Origin: Viscum album | Lineage: Eukaryota; Streptophyta; Magnoliopsida; Santalales; Viscaceae | DNA: 64,000 nucleotides | NCBI GenBank assembly: GCA_963277665.1 | Contig: OY728165.1 | Coordinates: 1,151,184,050 to 1,151,248,049, forward strand | Direction of reading: 5' to 3' | Shown: positions 48,741 to 62,667 of the stretch, piece by piece | Position numbering within the stretch: the first letter of the stretch is position 1 | Layout of the letters: each line of letters begins with the position of its first letter | Notes under the pieces: generated by a model | Seen by the model: only the letters and a program-made list of their open reading frames with translations | The model's database searches: none | Told to the model about the DNA's origin: nothing | Translations under genes and position numbers: made by a program

Positions 48741-51700
48741 CAACCTCAACTAAGGAATAAATGGAAATATAAATGAAAAAAATAAATATAATCCCCTTAA
48801 CTCATAATAAGCGATATCTAATAATCTTCAGATAAGTGTGTGATCTCACAATATTATAATAAATTTTAGAAGTTTGGTGAAGTAGTAGATTACCAAAGGT
48901 AATAGAGGAACTAGAATTAATGGAATATAAGGTTTAATGGGAGTATTCTAATCTATTAATTATGGGTATTTGGGACATTTTCATCTTTTAAAATCTATTT
49001 CAATTTCATTTTAATTTCTATTTGTCCAACCATGATGATTTTCATTAGATCACAATGAAAAATCCAACAATGAATCTCAGTTAGCGATTCATAGTTTGTA
49101 TGATAACAAATGTGAAATCTCGAATCATGGAGGTTTACATAAAAAATATGGAAATGTTATTCATGTGGTATTTATCGAATAAAAAATCTGAAAAATGAAA
49201 GATAATGTTCTAATAATTCTTTTGGGGAGAATTTTGAGAAGTATAACTGATACACAACAATATCAAAGAAAATTTAATATGTACAACCATGTGAGATTTA
49301 TATGATAGGAAGATGAAGAAGATCATCATATTGATTCTATGTGTAGGATCATACACTCAGATATGATTATTCAACTAAAGGAGTGATTTTTTATTGTTTA
49401 TATAATGATGCATGTAGCATTGACTAAATATGAAAATATAAATTTGAGTTTGAACAAATCATTTGATGCATTCTTCAGTCATCTTAATGCATTTGATTAA
49501 GTCATTAATGTTCTCGGGTAATATATTGTTGAAACCAAGATCCCGAATTGAATAATGAGGAGACTTCAATGATGGCTAAATCCCAAAGTGTTTATATTTG
49601 AAGGAAAGGATATAGAGGATGTATTTACTTATATCCTTCAAAGCACACATGTAATATATAAAATAGGAAATCATTATAATGATAACATAGAAAAGAAAAA
49701 ATAATAGGATGTTTTATTCGGTGAAATGGGTAAATTCTTTATTAAAGCTGTTCTAGAAGAAGAAGAGGTAAAAGAAGTGATATAATTTTTTCTAGAAACC
49801 TAAACATAGGAAGATGAAAATTCAAAGGATAACTCGTAGTTTATTGTTTCTGATGTATCAAGGTAGGTTACATCATTTCAAAGTGTTTTAAAAAATATCA
49901 AGATGATGATGATTAGGTGTTCATGAATATTTTTTATTAAAATTCATAAAATAATGAGATAACCGAAATGAAAATTCATGAAGAAGAAAAATCATTTTTC
50001 TCATGACTATAGAAGTTCAAATGAGTGTAAAGTGTAAGAATATAATAATTTTAGTTTCTATGGTTAAGATTCATTAGTGAATGTTACCGATAGAACATTA
50101 ATTGAAAATAATGATAGTAAAAGTAATGATTTATATGTGTGATTTGATCCTAAAGTGTTGCCTGAGGTATCCATTCAATAGCATCACAAATAGAGGGATA
50201 AAACCTTGAAAGAAAATGTATTATTTAAAACCCCAAATCTCTATATAAAACAATAAGAGTTTGAGAAATCAAAAATGATATCATATATTGAAAAATTGAA
50301 AAATGGAATTTTTGTAACATTGAAAAAGAGTGGATCTCAAGCTCAATGTGGAGGAACGAGTGTGAATCAAGGATGGTTTGGCCAATACTGTTAAATAATA
50401 GGTTTTGAGGGATGAATAACATGATTTATAAGCTATGGTTTGGTGGTTTATGTGTAATGAATCACAATAAATCATTACACCAGACATGAAATTTGGTTAC
50501 TCAATGAAACATGTTCTACTTGAAATAATATATCCGAAGAGTTTTTACTAAATTTAGTATTTCCATACCAAATGCGTGTCACCATAAGTAAAAATGGAAA
50601 TATAATATGTAATGTGATAAAATGTAGAGTAAAACTAAGCCTCATTCTAGATCATGGGCCTAAATTAACTGGGGGAAAGTGAAACTCAGATAATCTTAAT
50701 AGCCTAAATATAAAGCTGTCAGAAATGGGAGAACAGAACAAAATTTTTGTTGTTATTATTGAATTTTTTTATAAGAATCCAATATGATTTCTACATGGAA
50801 AATGATTTGTTAGAGAGAAACAAAACAAAAAAAATAAGGAATATTTATTCTATCATATTGTTATTATTTTAACAGTTATTGTTTTTGGTGTGATGGATAT
50901 AGACACAAGGATGGATACTATGCCACTTGGTTACAACAAGAGTTGACTCTTGAGACCCATAAATAAAGATATTAGTAGCTTAAAACATCATACAACATAT
51001 ATAAAAAATGTTCTTTGGGTTTTAATGATGAAAGGGAGTGTTCTAAATAAAATATTCATAAGTATCAAACATTAGAAGATGTTACTCAATGGTCATAGAA
51101 GAAGATGATATTGTATGCGAAGGAAAATGTATCTAATGTTTCTTTGAATGATATATAAATTCCCAATTTTTATTTTTTGGATAAAATAAGTACCTCACTC
51201 AAGACAGGAAATAATAATCTTATTATAAATATCAAGTATGATAATGGGGGATTGGTTCTATTTTCTAGTGATAAATAAATCATGATCATTTGGTCTGAAA
51301 ATTCCAAATTTACTGAAATAGATCATTGGAAGAGATGAGTTCTATTGAAATCACGATCTTTTATCCTATTGTGATCTATTGTGACATCAAGAGTGTGATT
51401 TAAATCACAAATAAACCAATAAAATACCGTGGATGACAGTGTTGATTGGAAGCATCGGGGAGGAGGGCACCATGGTGAGTCAAAAAAATATTTGGAGATT
51501 CTCGTGGTGTCTTAGATGAGAGAAGAAGGGGAAACGATTAAAATGAAAAACATCAATGCAATAATTTCAAGAAAAATATATAATCATAAACTACCATTGT
51601 GAGTTTTTTTTAAAAATCACACCTCCGTTGGGGGGGTTTTATTACAAAAACATGACTTTTTTATCAAACAAATCAATTATCTTAACTAACACTTATTTAA

Positions 51701-53196
51701 TATTTTCAGTTTAATATAAACAAGAAGAATTTATAAGGCAAATAAATTATTTTTAAAATAGTCTTGAATTAAAGAGTCTGGGAGAGGGACCATACCTCAA
51801 AATATCCAAGACACACTCGACGCTTGGCACTTTTATCAGCGACTACTCTAAGGTGCTCCATTCATCATCTGAACATATGCACATTTTCATATACATAAGG
51901 ATTCCATAACCCCTATGTACATGTCCACATGTCCTAGAACATATAGTAGATGATCCTTATACATATTCTCACATGCATAATCCCATTGTCACCCACACAC
52001 ATAAGAATCTTACATATATATACATAAGCACACCTAGATCCTTTTTTGTAATTGAACTTCCATTGAAAGAGGTAAATTTAATGGGTGGACTTATTATATA
52101 TATGCTTACCGATACATACATGGTGGTTCAACTTCAACAAGTGGATTGAATAAACCTTAATGATATTCAAAACATACTACAAAATATAGGAAACCTAAAA
52201 ATCAGAAAATTCTTATTTCGAATTTGACCAAAGAATAAAAATGGAAGAAGCCATACCTGAATCAAATGTCGAAATCGCTGCCTTTGATTGTATTGGATAG
52301 AACCCGAATCATCATAACAAACAACATTTAAAAAAATAATTGGAAAACAAGAGAGTTATAAATATTTCTTAAATACATGTTCTCGGTGTGTAAAATGTAC
52401 ATGGTAAATGATACATGAGTTCAACACCAACATGATCAAAAGGATAATATTAATGTTTACAAAATCATAATGTAATCCTAATGATTAAGAGAAACAGTAA
52501 TATAAAGAACACCAACCTCAATCCAAAATCCATAAATTTATATCAAGCTTGTACTAACCACTAATGATCCTTCTATCCCATGTTTCATTCATGAATATGT
52601 ATGAATAAAATAATGAAATTTTTTTAAATTAGAACTAAAATTGGAATAATTTATGGAAAACTCTCTGGGTAATATACTGCACTCATGAAATAGGCCAAGT
52701 TTGTAGTCCACTCTAGACACCCACCAAGACCTAAGAAACACAAAAAATAAAATTTATCAACCCAAAACATCATAAAATTTCATCAAACATCATGAAAACA
52801 ATACATAAATCCCTTGAGTAGTGAAACTATAATCAAATGACATTTAATAATGTGATTTCTTGATTTTTATGTCTCCTCTATATGCCACACATGAAGTACT
52901 TATAATATAGTAGTAATACCACCATGGGTTTAAAGTACAATACTATCACAATTTTAATTAAACTTATGGTTATAAACTAAGATATAACCACATACCTATC
53001 TTTGTTATGGTTCATTTTATTGGTATAGGGAGACATGAGTTGTCATTCTTAGATTAAGTCAGTGGGTTGTCTTTTATCATGGAATTGATACCTATGTGAT
53101 CATGGGTGATTAGGTATTTTATAGTATACACCTAACAGATCATCCAATAATTTGAGGGAATATCTTTTAGATTGATGGTTGGAAATTGGAAATAAT
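48741..53196. other. Degenerate interior of the CACTA element
   Basis: About 4.5 kb with stops in all frames. Around 49500-49650 the plus strand, read through stops, gives pieces such as PKVFIFEGKDIEDVFTYI that faintly resemble a copia Gag segment; this is weak. I looked for conserved TNP2-type transposase motifs and saw none. A run of seven G near 51630 is the only other oddity. Confidence 0.3.
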
Positions 53197-53690
53197 ATAA
53201 TGCTCACCCCCACCCCAACTTACTCCCCCTACAACTTCACCTCCCCATGAACCCACCCCCAACCTTCACCCCCACCACCACTGCCCCTCACCTATAACCC
53301 CACTACCCACAACACCCCGACCTGCACCCCACTGCCGTTACACCCCCCCACCTATAACCCTACAGCCCAACGCACCCCCACCTACACCACCACTCCCCCC
53401 ACCTGCACCCCCACACCCCCTGACATGCACCCCACATCCCCCAACACCCCCACCTTCACGACCACTAACCCCTGCACCCCCACCTGCACCCCCACCCCTG
53501 CCCCCAACACACCCCTACCTCACCCTAAACACACCCCCTACCCTCAGCACACCCCATGGACAATGAATACCCCCTCCCATACCCCATCACTCCTCCTTAC
53601 CCCCTACCCTTCTCATTCACACTCCATGTACCCCCTTCACACCCCTTACCCCTGCACACCCCCTAAACACTCCCCCTTCCCCTTTGAAAA
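53197..53690. repeat. C-rich minisatellite, block 3
   Basis: Repeats of CACCCCCACCTGCACCCC and CCCCTACCC type. Unlike block 1 it is richer in CACC and lacks the TAGAC core, so the blocks have grown from related but different units. Confidence 0.8.
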
Positions 53691-56029
53691 TGGAATTCTT
53701 GTTATATTTTGACAAATATGTTATCATTCATTGTAATGTGATTTTGGATGTAAATTTATTTGAATGTTAGTATGGGGGTTTTATGAGTTTGATCAATGAA
53801 ATATTCAAATTGATGATCATTCTAATAATTAATTTAAAAATTATTTAGAATAAGATGCATTTGAAATTTTAGATCACTACAAGCTTTTGAATGAGATGTA
53901 AATAAATTTCAAAGAATTGTATGGTCAAAAATATATCATGAATAAGGGAAAATGGGTTTTCCCTAATTATTATTATCCAATTAGTGAAGAATTTCATTTT
54001 TATAAAATTCAAATGCAGAAGATCAAGAAGAGGGACACCAAGATATTGGATACTCCTCTCTAGTTAAAAAAATGATCCGTTGTGAATATTTATTTCCAAA
54101 AATATATAATATGCTTCATGATAAACTAAAACAACTGATTATATGTCACTTCAAAATGTAAAATATAGAGTAACCTTGTCATTTTATAAATCTATGAATT
54201 GTTGGTACAACCCATAAGAGAAAATGAACGTCATTGAAAATGAATTGAATGTTTTTAAAGTTGAAGAATAAATGAATTGTGATCTCATGGAAGAATTTTG
54301 GGAAACCATCTAAAATATAGGAAAGAAAATTTTGGAGAAATTGATATTATTGAGTCTCTTGTTGAAGAAGTAAAGAATGTGAATGCAGAGAAAACAAGAG
54401 ATTTCCATGATCATCTGTAAGTAATGGTATGAAGAAAAAATTAAGAAAACATAAAGTATAAGTAATTCTAAAATTCAGAATTTATAAAAAAACTAGAGGA
54501 GGAGGAGATATGGATTATGAATCTAGAGGTTGATCTTCATATCATAAGAAGGATGCAAAAAACTAAAGAAACTCGAATGAAAAATTCAACTTGTATTATG
54601 ATGAAGAATAATTAGGTTTCTAAAAAATGTTTGTATATATCTAGTATAACTCATGTAAGAGGAAATTAATAAAATTTCGTAAAGAAGTGATAAAACACTA
54701 TTACTGTGTATAAGGAAGCTAGATAGTTCAATGGTATGGAATCATCTGTTACACCATCATTACAATATAATTTCAATCATTGATCGACATTAGGTATTTT
54801 GTAAATCAATATCCATCATCAATGTCTTGATATACCATGTCAATAATGTGGATTAGGTATTTCAAAGGGAGGAAATCATGAACATGGTCCATCTTTGGTT
54901 GAAATTCCACGTGGATAGAATGCTCACATTCACCCATAGGATCCTGAATATACTGATGACCATGGGAAATAGCTTGCTACCCCACTTAAGGGTCCATAAT
55001 ACTCAACATGGGGATAAATTCAAGAAACAATGGTCCCCATGGTCAAAATACAAATGTTAGAAATGTAAATATATGTGAGAAATATATATCCCCATGGATG
55101 TCCCCATATCTTCATCATTCAATTGTTCTTTAATTTCCATACCTTTGAAAATATTCATTCCATTAAGCAATATCTCACAAATCACAATCCATTTTTTATA
55201 GGATGGGTCACACATATATATATTCTAAATAATCTCTACTGTTTTTAGAGTGATTTATTTTATTATAAGAAAACATTACCAATAGAAATTGAACTCCAAA
55301 TCCAGAAAATGTAATAAACAATGGATCTCAACATGTCCTATAATACCAATATAATTTACTCACAATACCAATCAATTTGGGGTTTAGTTTCAGTTCTTGT
55401 TATCAAATGGCCCTCAAATTCATCCTGCAAGACTCTCAAAAAATGTTATAGTTACAAAGAATTATTGTCATAGATAGTAATTGAGGGATCCACTTGATGT
55501 ATAAAAACTACCCCAATATAAAACTACCTGAATATATCAACTAAAAATTACTACCCAATTTAATGAAAGTATGAGAAATTTTTATGTTTATCCACAATAA
55601 CAAATATAGAAGCATAGCCTATCACTATCTATAGATTCTACATTACAATAAAAAAAGATATTTAATCCCATTGTCCCTCTATGATATCAAGAGAAAATAT
55701 CAATCCTATTTACACATGATGATAAATATTAACTTGATAACGTTTGATACATCAATATATAAACTCAATGCCAACCAACTACATAGAATCCCACAAAAAA
55801 TATGTTCATATATTACATTCCCAGATAGAAACCTCACATCCCAAAAACATTAACATTTAGATATTACCAAAAAATAGTTCTCATGTAGGATATAAACGAA
55901 CATCCTTATATAAATCTTACCAGTGAAAATTAGAGGGGCTAATGATATGAAATCATATAATCCATGTGGAAAAACCCAGATTGAGGAGTGGTGGCCATGT
56001 TGAAGGAGAAGTATATCTGAGAGGTGGGG
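53691..56029. other. Degenerate AT-rich part of the CACTA element
   Basis: No gene recognised. Many short A/G-rich stretches (54200-54600) read as Lys/Glu-rich fragments on the plus strand but carry stops every 10-30 codons. Confidence 0.3.
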
Positions 56030-56475
56030 TGGCCACATCAGAGGAGGACTAAAAAAGGTGGGGTAACCACGTCATAGAAGCATTGAGTGGCGGTGAGCCG
56101 ATACGGAAGAGGAACATAACAGTGAGGTGGGGCTCATCGGATCTGTGTAGGTAGGGAGGTTTGGAGGCTATTTAGGTGGGGAGGTGGCCTAGGTGCATTA
56201 GAGCCATGTTGGCGGGGATGTGGTGAGGCTGGATTAGATGAGGGGGGGTGGGGGCGGGGAGGGAGGAGGAATCACCAGGGAGGGATCGCATGGGAAGGAA
56301 GAAATGCGAGATGTGAGGCATCGTGATGGAGGGAGGGGGATGGGGTGGAGTAAGTTCGAGGGGCAGGGGTATAGCCATGACCATCCTTAGGGTCATGGAA
56401 TTATGTTAGATATAGCCATGGTTTTTATAACCCATGGCTATAAATACATGGATATAGCCTATATTTCTAGTAGTG
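56030..56475. repeat. G-rich subterminal region and right TIR of the CACTA element
   Basis: 56030-56375 is G-rich on the plus strand (GAGGTGGGG and GGGAGGGAGG types), the mirror of the C-rich block near the left end, so both ends carry an inward C-rich strand. Then follow CCATGGTTTTTATAACCCATGG motifs and the right terminal repeat (56458-56475). Confidence 0.7.
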
Positions 56476-56478
56476 ATT

Positions 56479-56835
56479 ATTTATCATTGTCAAAACCCAG
56501 AAGCAGGTTATTAATAAATACAAACTATTAAATGATTGACTTGTTTTTATATCCAAATTCAATGTGAAATTATGCACAATTAAATGTGTTAAATAATTAA
56601 AAAATACAATTACACTTTAAAACGAATTAAACAGACAATATAACTATATAAATTAATAAGATGAAAAGTTAATTTTGAATTAAAATGAAGTATTTTTCAG
56701 TATTCATTAAATTATGGATTTTATCAGAAAAATTAAAATTTTCAAACAAAGTAATTTTTGATGTATCTATTCTAAATAAGAAGTTTATTATGTCAAATAG
56801 AACATATAAAAGTGTCAAAAACTATATTTAAAATG
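56479..56835 (-). repeat. Older LTR of the 3.7 kb family, right part
   Basis: Continues the LTR interrupted at 46433: ATTTATCATTGTCAAAAC (56479 onwards) matches LTR sequence at about 36947-36966, then TGATTGACTTGTTTTTATATCCAA matches 37001-37025, and the TCAGAAAAAT..AATTTT block matches 37190-37215. Homology fades near 56835, before the LTR terminus. Confidence 0.65.
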
Positions 56836-59800
56836 GGTTCTCCATCAAAAGCCTGTAGAAGGTCATTTTAAAAATATTAGAGACATTTCTCCTTAAAATA
56901 TGATTCATTCTCATTTTAAGCATCTAAAATTAATTAGATAGATGTAATATCATTTAACAAACATGTGTAATCATATTGTAGTTAGTTCGTTTCAATCCCT
57001 CTAATACAACGACTATGTGTTAACTAATATTTAAAATAATAATAATATTTTCATATTATTTTTTCAGTATAACTCAATGTTGTGTGCAACATATTATTTC
57101 AGAGATACCCGTTGTTGCATGTCGAGTAATCTATCAGAAAAAGTTCCCCCATTAGCATAAAATTAATATATTATTCATAAATATTTACTAATATGAAAAA
57201 AATTACCTATAAATACCTAAGATATTATATAATCCTATTAAATATTTTACTAGAATAAAATCAAGACAGATGAAGATCTTGCATTTGTTGATTAGGGAGA
57301 CATCATACATATCCCAACAAGATGTTAATCAAATCCCATGTAGTTATGAAATGGTTAGACCATACACCTGAGGTGGAGACCCATAACATAATTTGATTGG
57401 GGCTTACATGTAGAATCTTTCAATATGGCAAGTAGGGTTTTTTGGGCTTACACTCAAGAGAATTCCCATTTGAATGGAGGTTGTGAATTATATCTATAGT
57501 GAAGGACCATGATGGCGATTTGGAAGATTTATTTATGGAAAATATCATTTACTCTCATTTGAATCATTATTGGTGTGCGAAATAAATAGTATAAGAATAT
57601 TTGAAGCTCTTGTCATGATGTAACTGTCTATGGGTGATGGTGTGGGGATTACATGTTGTGGTGCCCAAGGCAGATGTCAATCCATGTGTAGAGGATGTCG
57701 TCCCATATGAGGGTAGGCTATGTGGATACCATCTAGGTCCAATCACACAATTAGTATAACGTTCTCATTATAATGGATAAATCCACATTATATAATCATA
57801 TGTTAAGAACATTATTACAAGGTAGATTAACATAAGGAAGCATAGATGTGGTGAAGTCACTCCTAACCCCTTATAAATACATGATATTATATCATACACC
57901 ATTGGGTGGGGAATCAATTTGAAAATTAATGGTTATAATAATGAGAGTAGTGGATTAGTCATGATTTCCATATTATGGTACCTATTTTATAACGATTAGG
58001 GTATATGATACCTATGTTATAAAGCGAAAGGTTTGGGAACACATGACCTTGTAGAATAATAGACAACACATGATGTACCAAGAAATTCTTAGGTAAATTA
58101 TTTGAGGGGTGATTGAATGGTATGAGTATTACATGAAATAATTTACCAAGCATAGTGCTCCATCATATGGACAACCCACATTGATTACAAATGGGGTTGC
58201 ACACTGTAATGGGGTTTGTGTAAAAGGATAGGGTTGTGCATAGGAGGACACACTGTGTGCACCTGAGATGGGTTAGAGGATGATGGGAGAAGATTAATCA
58301 ACTATAGAACTAGTAAATCTAGGACCCATATGTAACATGTTGTGAAAAAGTATCTACCTTAGAGATTATGTGATTTTATAACATTGTGGAAGATTAGTTT
58401 TATCCATAGCATAGCGATTCTTTATCTATTAGAGTTTCACCCAAATTAAGGGGTGAGATTCTATTTATAGCTGAACTCGTAGGTGTCTGGAATGTATAAT
58501 TCTTGTCTCAAAAATCTGTTTTTTTGTAGTTAGGTCCTTTTCATTCAAAACTTTATCATGAAAAAGGAACCTCTAAATTTATCCTTTGGTGTACAAGTTA
58601 GGTTTTTCAGTGATCCCATGATTGGTTGTGTGTTGCATAATTCCATTATTCTTACTTTCCTTCAAAATTATTTCATACATGCACAAATAAGTGAAAAAAA
58701 AATCTCTATTAGAATGAATGATATTTCCATGTAGAATATGATCATATACAAACACATGGGATCCTGCATGCGACATCCTTTTTTATTCCAGAATGGCCTT
58801 CCAGAGTGTGATTTATGCCCTAGTTTCCTAAAGTTGACCATTTATGAATTCAGATGAAATTTTGGAACCAACAATATCCCTGACCCCAACATCCTAGAGC
58901 CACTGCCTTACATTGTTACATTAGCATAGATACAGGATTCGAATCACAAAGGACCAAACATTTTGATGTTTTGGAAAGGCACATTTCATGCATAATGCTC
59001 ATATTATATTGGAAAAAAAATCATAAATAAAGTAAAATCCTCGCATCTTTGAAACACATTCTAATAATTCATCATCATACACGTGGTAATGAAAAAATAT
59101 AAGTGTGGGACCAATTATATTTAATTTTTATGTATAATAGAACAAATACTAAATCAATAAACATAATAAACAATGTATGGTTAATAATTTAAAAAACATT
59201 CCAAATAAATAAATGGATAAAGTATAAACCACATGGGAAGGAACACAACTCAATCACAAGGAATTTAAGTAATAAAATAAAAATTAAATGCATGCATATA
59301 TATATATATTTTGAATTAAAATATTATATGATTTATAATAAAAATATGAACTGACATACGAATGAAGGAAATGCTTAATTATTTGGCATCGTGTTTGATG
59401 CACATTAAAACCAATAGTATAAATACATTTCAAAAGATAGTTTAAAATGACTGGTGGAAACCAATTTAATTTGTGTAATTGAATTTTTTTCATGAGAATA
59501 GGTCATTGCATCCTGGGGATATATATATCCTATGCCCCACCCATCACATCCAAACCATGTAATTCCTCATAAATTGATATAATTTATAAAAAATATTTCC
59601 TTTTCAAATATCCAAATTTTATTGAATATGGATTAATAATTATTTCCCAAGATAATAAAGTAACATTGAATGTAAAAATCATATGTAAAAATGACAAACA
59701 ATTTAAGAAATAATCTCATCAATCACCTACAAATGTAGATATTAAAAAAAAATATAATTCCCACTCAAATGTGATATTTTTATAACCTTGGTTTTTGAAT

Positions 59801-60627
59801 CCATCCAAGGAATAACCGAAGGATGGACTCAAGATATAATTTCATATATAAGTTAATTGTGGAATCATTGTAAGGATGGGGTAATGAAAGAGTCGTATCG
59901 ATGTTTTTGGTTGATAGAGTGGTAGGTGTTTTTTAAGGCATTGTGAATATTTCATTGGTTGGTAGATAAATGGTTAAGTTTTTTCCACCGTGTGTAACAT
60001 AGTCTAGGGAGACTAACAAGGAAATGGCGTTTAGAAACCCCTATGATATAGTTCATGGACTCCATAAAATTTTAACGACCATGTTCTATTGCAATGTTTT
60101 TAATGTATATAAATTTTAAAAGAACATTAACAATTACTTATTGGGTTTGTTTCGATATTGAGTTTGTGTGCCAAACTAAAATTCATTAATTAAATCAACA
60201 TATGATCCAATTCCATTATAAAAGGAATAGAGTTCCTCCATTATTTTTTTAAATCACTTCTTGTCATCGTCATTGAGTATCTCCGGTAGTTGTTGTTTAG
60301 CACGCTGACCCATTTTATCTTTGAATGATCAAAACGATAAAAGAGGCTGGGTGTTGGAAATGGACCTTTCATTCCTTTCATCAGTACTGTTTTAGAAATT
60401 ATGACGTTTTTTTCATAGATAAGGAGACAATGGATTGATTTGAGGAGGATTAGATTGCTTTTGTTATGATATGAGAATGTGTTTTGTCCAAGTGGAATTG
60501 GAAGTTTTTCAGGAGTGGGGAGCTATGTGTCAGTGGTGGACATAGTTTCTTTGACAAAAAATTGAGGTTGTTATATTATAGTCATAGTTTCAAAAGGAGA
60601 CTACTTTGGTGTTATTATCATTATTGA
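56836..60627. other. Degenerate DNA without recognisable genes
   Basis: All frames are short and I can assign no domain. 57240-58800 resembles 19400-20100 in style (many short ATGGTGG, ACCATG and TGTGGGG phrases), so the two may come from the same old repeat family; I could not align them firmly. A (TA)n stretch occurs near 59293-59310. The right end borders the LTR at 60628. Confidence 0.35.
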
Positions 60628-61284
60628 TGTCACGACCGCCTCCCACCAAAGATGCCCCTCCTGAGCAGGCAATGGTGAGCAGGAGATAATGACCCCCCGA
60701 GTCCCGCCTCCAGTAGGCCCCGGGTTGGCGACTAGCACCAAGGGTATGAGTTTTCACAAATATGGGAGGCATTACCCTTTTTATTATTTTGGATCAGGAA
60801 ATAGGAAAAGTCAACCACCAAAAAGGGAAAAGAACAAGTGTATATAATTAAACCCAAACCAAGCCCACATGCATGTTTAAACAATTTTTATAACAAGGTA
60901 CAAGTACAAGGAAGCTCAAAAGTACAATGCCAAAGAAAACAAGAGAACAACAACTGCAACAACTCCAACTGCCCGACTAGTAGGGTCCCGCACGGCCCTG
61001 GTAGTCCTCCTAGAAACCTGAAACAACGTAGGGTGAGCATACAAGTATACTCAGTAGAGAACCTAAAGCTCTCATGTACAAGTGGGGAGACACCCTAAGG
61101 TCCCGTGAGAAAACAGAAGAACCAGAAACTAACAAGGAAAAACTTTCCACCCAGCCACACTGGTCACACTCACCAAGTAACACAAACAAGTTTAGTATAT
61201 ATATAGAACAAAAGTATTGGGTACCCCACACCATTTACCACTTAATTAGATGCTGCTCTTCCTAACGGCAAACGTCCTGACGCT

Positions 61285-61540
61285 ACAACACTCTTCCCGC
61301 CCACACACACCTGGGCCAAACCACGCATCCCGCCCGCACACACCTGGGCCTCACAACCACGAATCTCGCCCGCACACACCTGGTCCACAACCACTAACCT
61401 GCCCGCAGACACCTGGGCCTCATCCCAAAGGTTCTTGGGAACGGTATGCCTGCCCGAAGAGTCTTGGGCTAAAGGTCGCCTCAAGCCATCACAGCCTCCG
61501 AGACATACCCGAAGAGTCTTGGGTGTAAGGTCACCTCAAG
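61285..61540. repeat. Tandem repeats in the long LTR
   Basis: Four units of about 35 bp built on CCCGCCCGCACACACCTGGG, then two larger units of about 65 bp built on CCCGAAGAGTCTTGGG and CCTCAAGCCATCA. Both unit types share CTGGG/CTTGGG, so the second may have evolved from the first. GC content is far above the surroundings. Confidence 0.8.
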
Positions 61541-62667
61541 CCATCATAGCCTATGGAAGAAGGAGCAGGAAGAAGCTAGTAACTAAGGGGGAACACCCTC
61601 TCCCATAAAATGGGAGTGTTCAGCACTAGGTGCTTGACATGGGTGTGGTACGACAAAACACAAAGATACAATTATATATATACATATACCAAACACACAG
61701 CCCAACCTATGGATTCTTAAAAGAGAAACTGATCATGTGCCTCGACACTGCTACCACGAAGCATGCATCAACAACAAAACAATCATCCCCCAACCCCATT
61801 TAGGTTTTCATGTTTCATGCAATGGTTTAACAAAATATTACTACTGGGCAACTATCATCCAGACAAAACCTTTCACAAACATATCCCTGCCATCCACAAC
61901 CAAGGTTTGGTAAAACGCAAGCAACCACATGCCATTTCATTTACAAAAGATTATTACAACCATACAACATTCCATCATTCATTTATTTAAAAGTTCTACA
62001 CATAAAACCCTTTCCACACACAAAACATTTCCACATTTGAAAACACCTTTTACTTCAAAACACTTTTCATAATCAAAACACTTTTCATAAATAAAGGCAT
62101 TTTCCACAAAACAACCAAACCACCAACATGTTCATTATTCCAACTTTGTTCAACCGGGGTGATCACACAAGGTTTTCATTCTCATTTAATCAGCCATTCT
62201 TTACGTGTTTATCCATTTTCCATGTTTTAACAAAACCAACCACAACAATTCAGATATCAATTGCGCACGCAAAGGCCACCAACGGCCTTGATTTTCAGTA
62301 GGCAAAGGCCTTTCAATCCAAAAACACAATCAGAAGATAAAGAAACTAGAAGGCAATAGAAACAGCACAAAACCCCAAACCCTTCTTTATCCGGTTATTA
62401 TCTTTATTTAAAGTTCAACTGCATCCCATGGAACAAAAGAAAAATATCCCACCCCACATGTTGCACCAAAAAGAGAGACGAAGGTAAACCCCTACCTCAA
62501 AAGGTCCCGATCACGTCGCTTCCGACGACGTCCTTCGGTGTCCTCCGCCTTCGCCAAACCCGACAAATGCCTCCTAGGATGGAAGCAGGAGAAGGAAGGC
62601 CAGAAGGAAAGGTGACATGTCCGGGCTTAGAAGATTCGGCTCGTCGCTACGATCTTGTGGCCGCTGA

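Larger units (their letters stand above)
46434..56475. mobile_element. CACTA (En/Spm) DNA transposon, about 10 kb, degenerate
   Basis: Left end AACTACTAGAAATTTAGG (46434-46451) and the reverse complement of the right end, CACTACTAGAAATATAGG (56458-56475), match at 16 of 18 positions; CACTACTAGAAA is a classic CACTA terminus. Both sides have ATT (46431-46433 and 56476-56478), the 3-bp duplication typical of this superfamily. The flanking sequence is one LTR copy split at this point, which independently proves the insertion. Subterminal motifs TATAGCCATGG and CCATGGTTT occur many times near both ends. I could not recognise a transposase, so orientation and autonomy are unknown. Confidence 0.88.

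Noticed and set aside
46605..48776. Proline-rich frames as extensin-like or PRP genes
   Set aside because: They are read-outs of C-rich minisatellites, appear on both strands, and have no signal peptide or Ser-Pro4 pattern.
48741..53196. CACTA transposase gene
   Set aside because: I searched by eye for TNP2-type motifs on both strands and saw none; the frames are too broken to claim one.
61010..61528. Cys/Gly- and His/Pro-rich frames in the long LTR
   Set aside because: They come from the GC-rich tandem repeats within the LTR and overlap each other on both strands.
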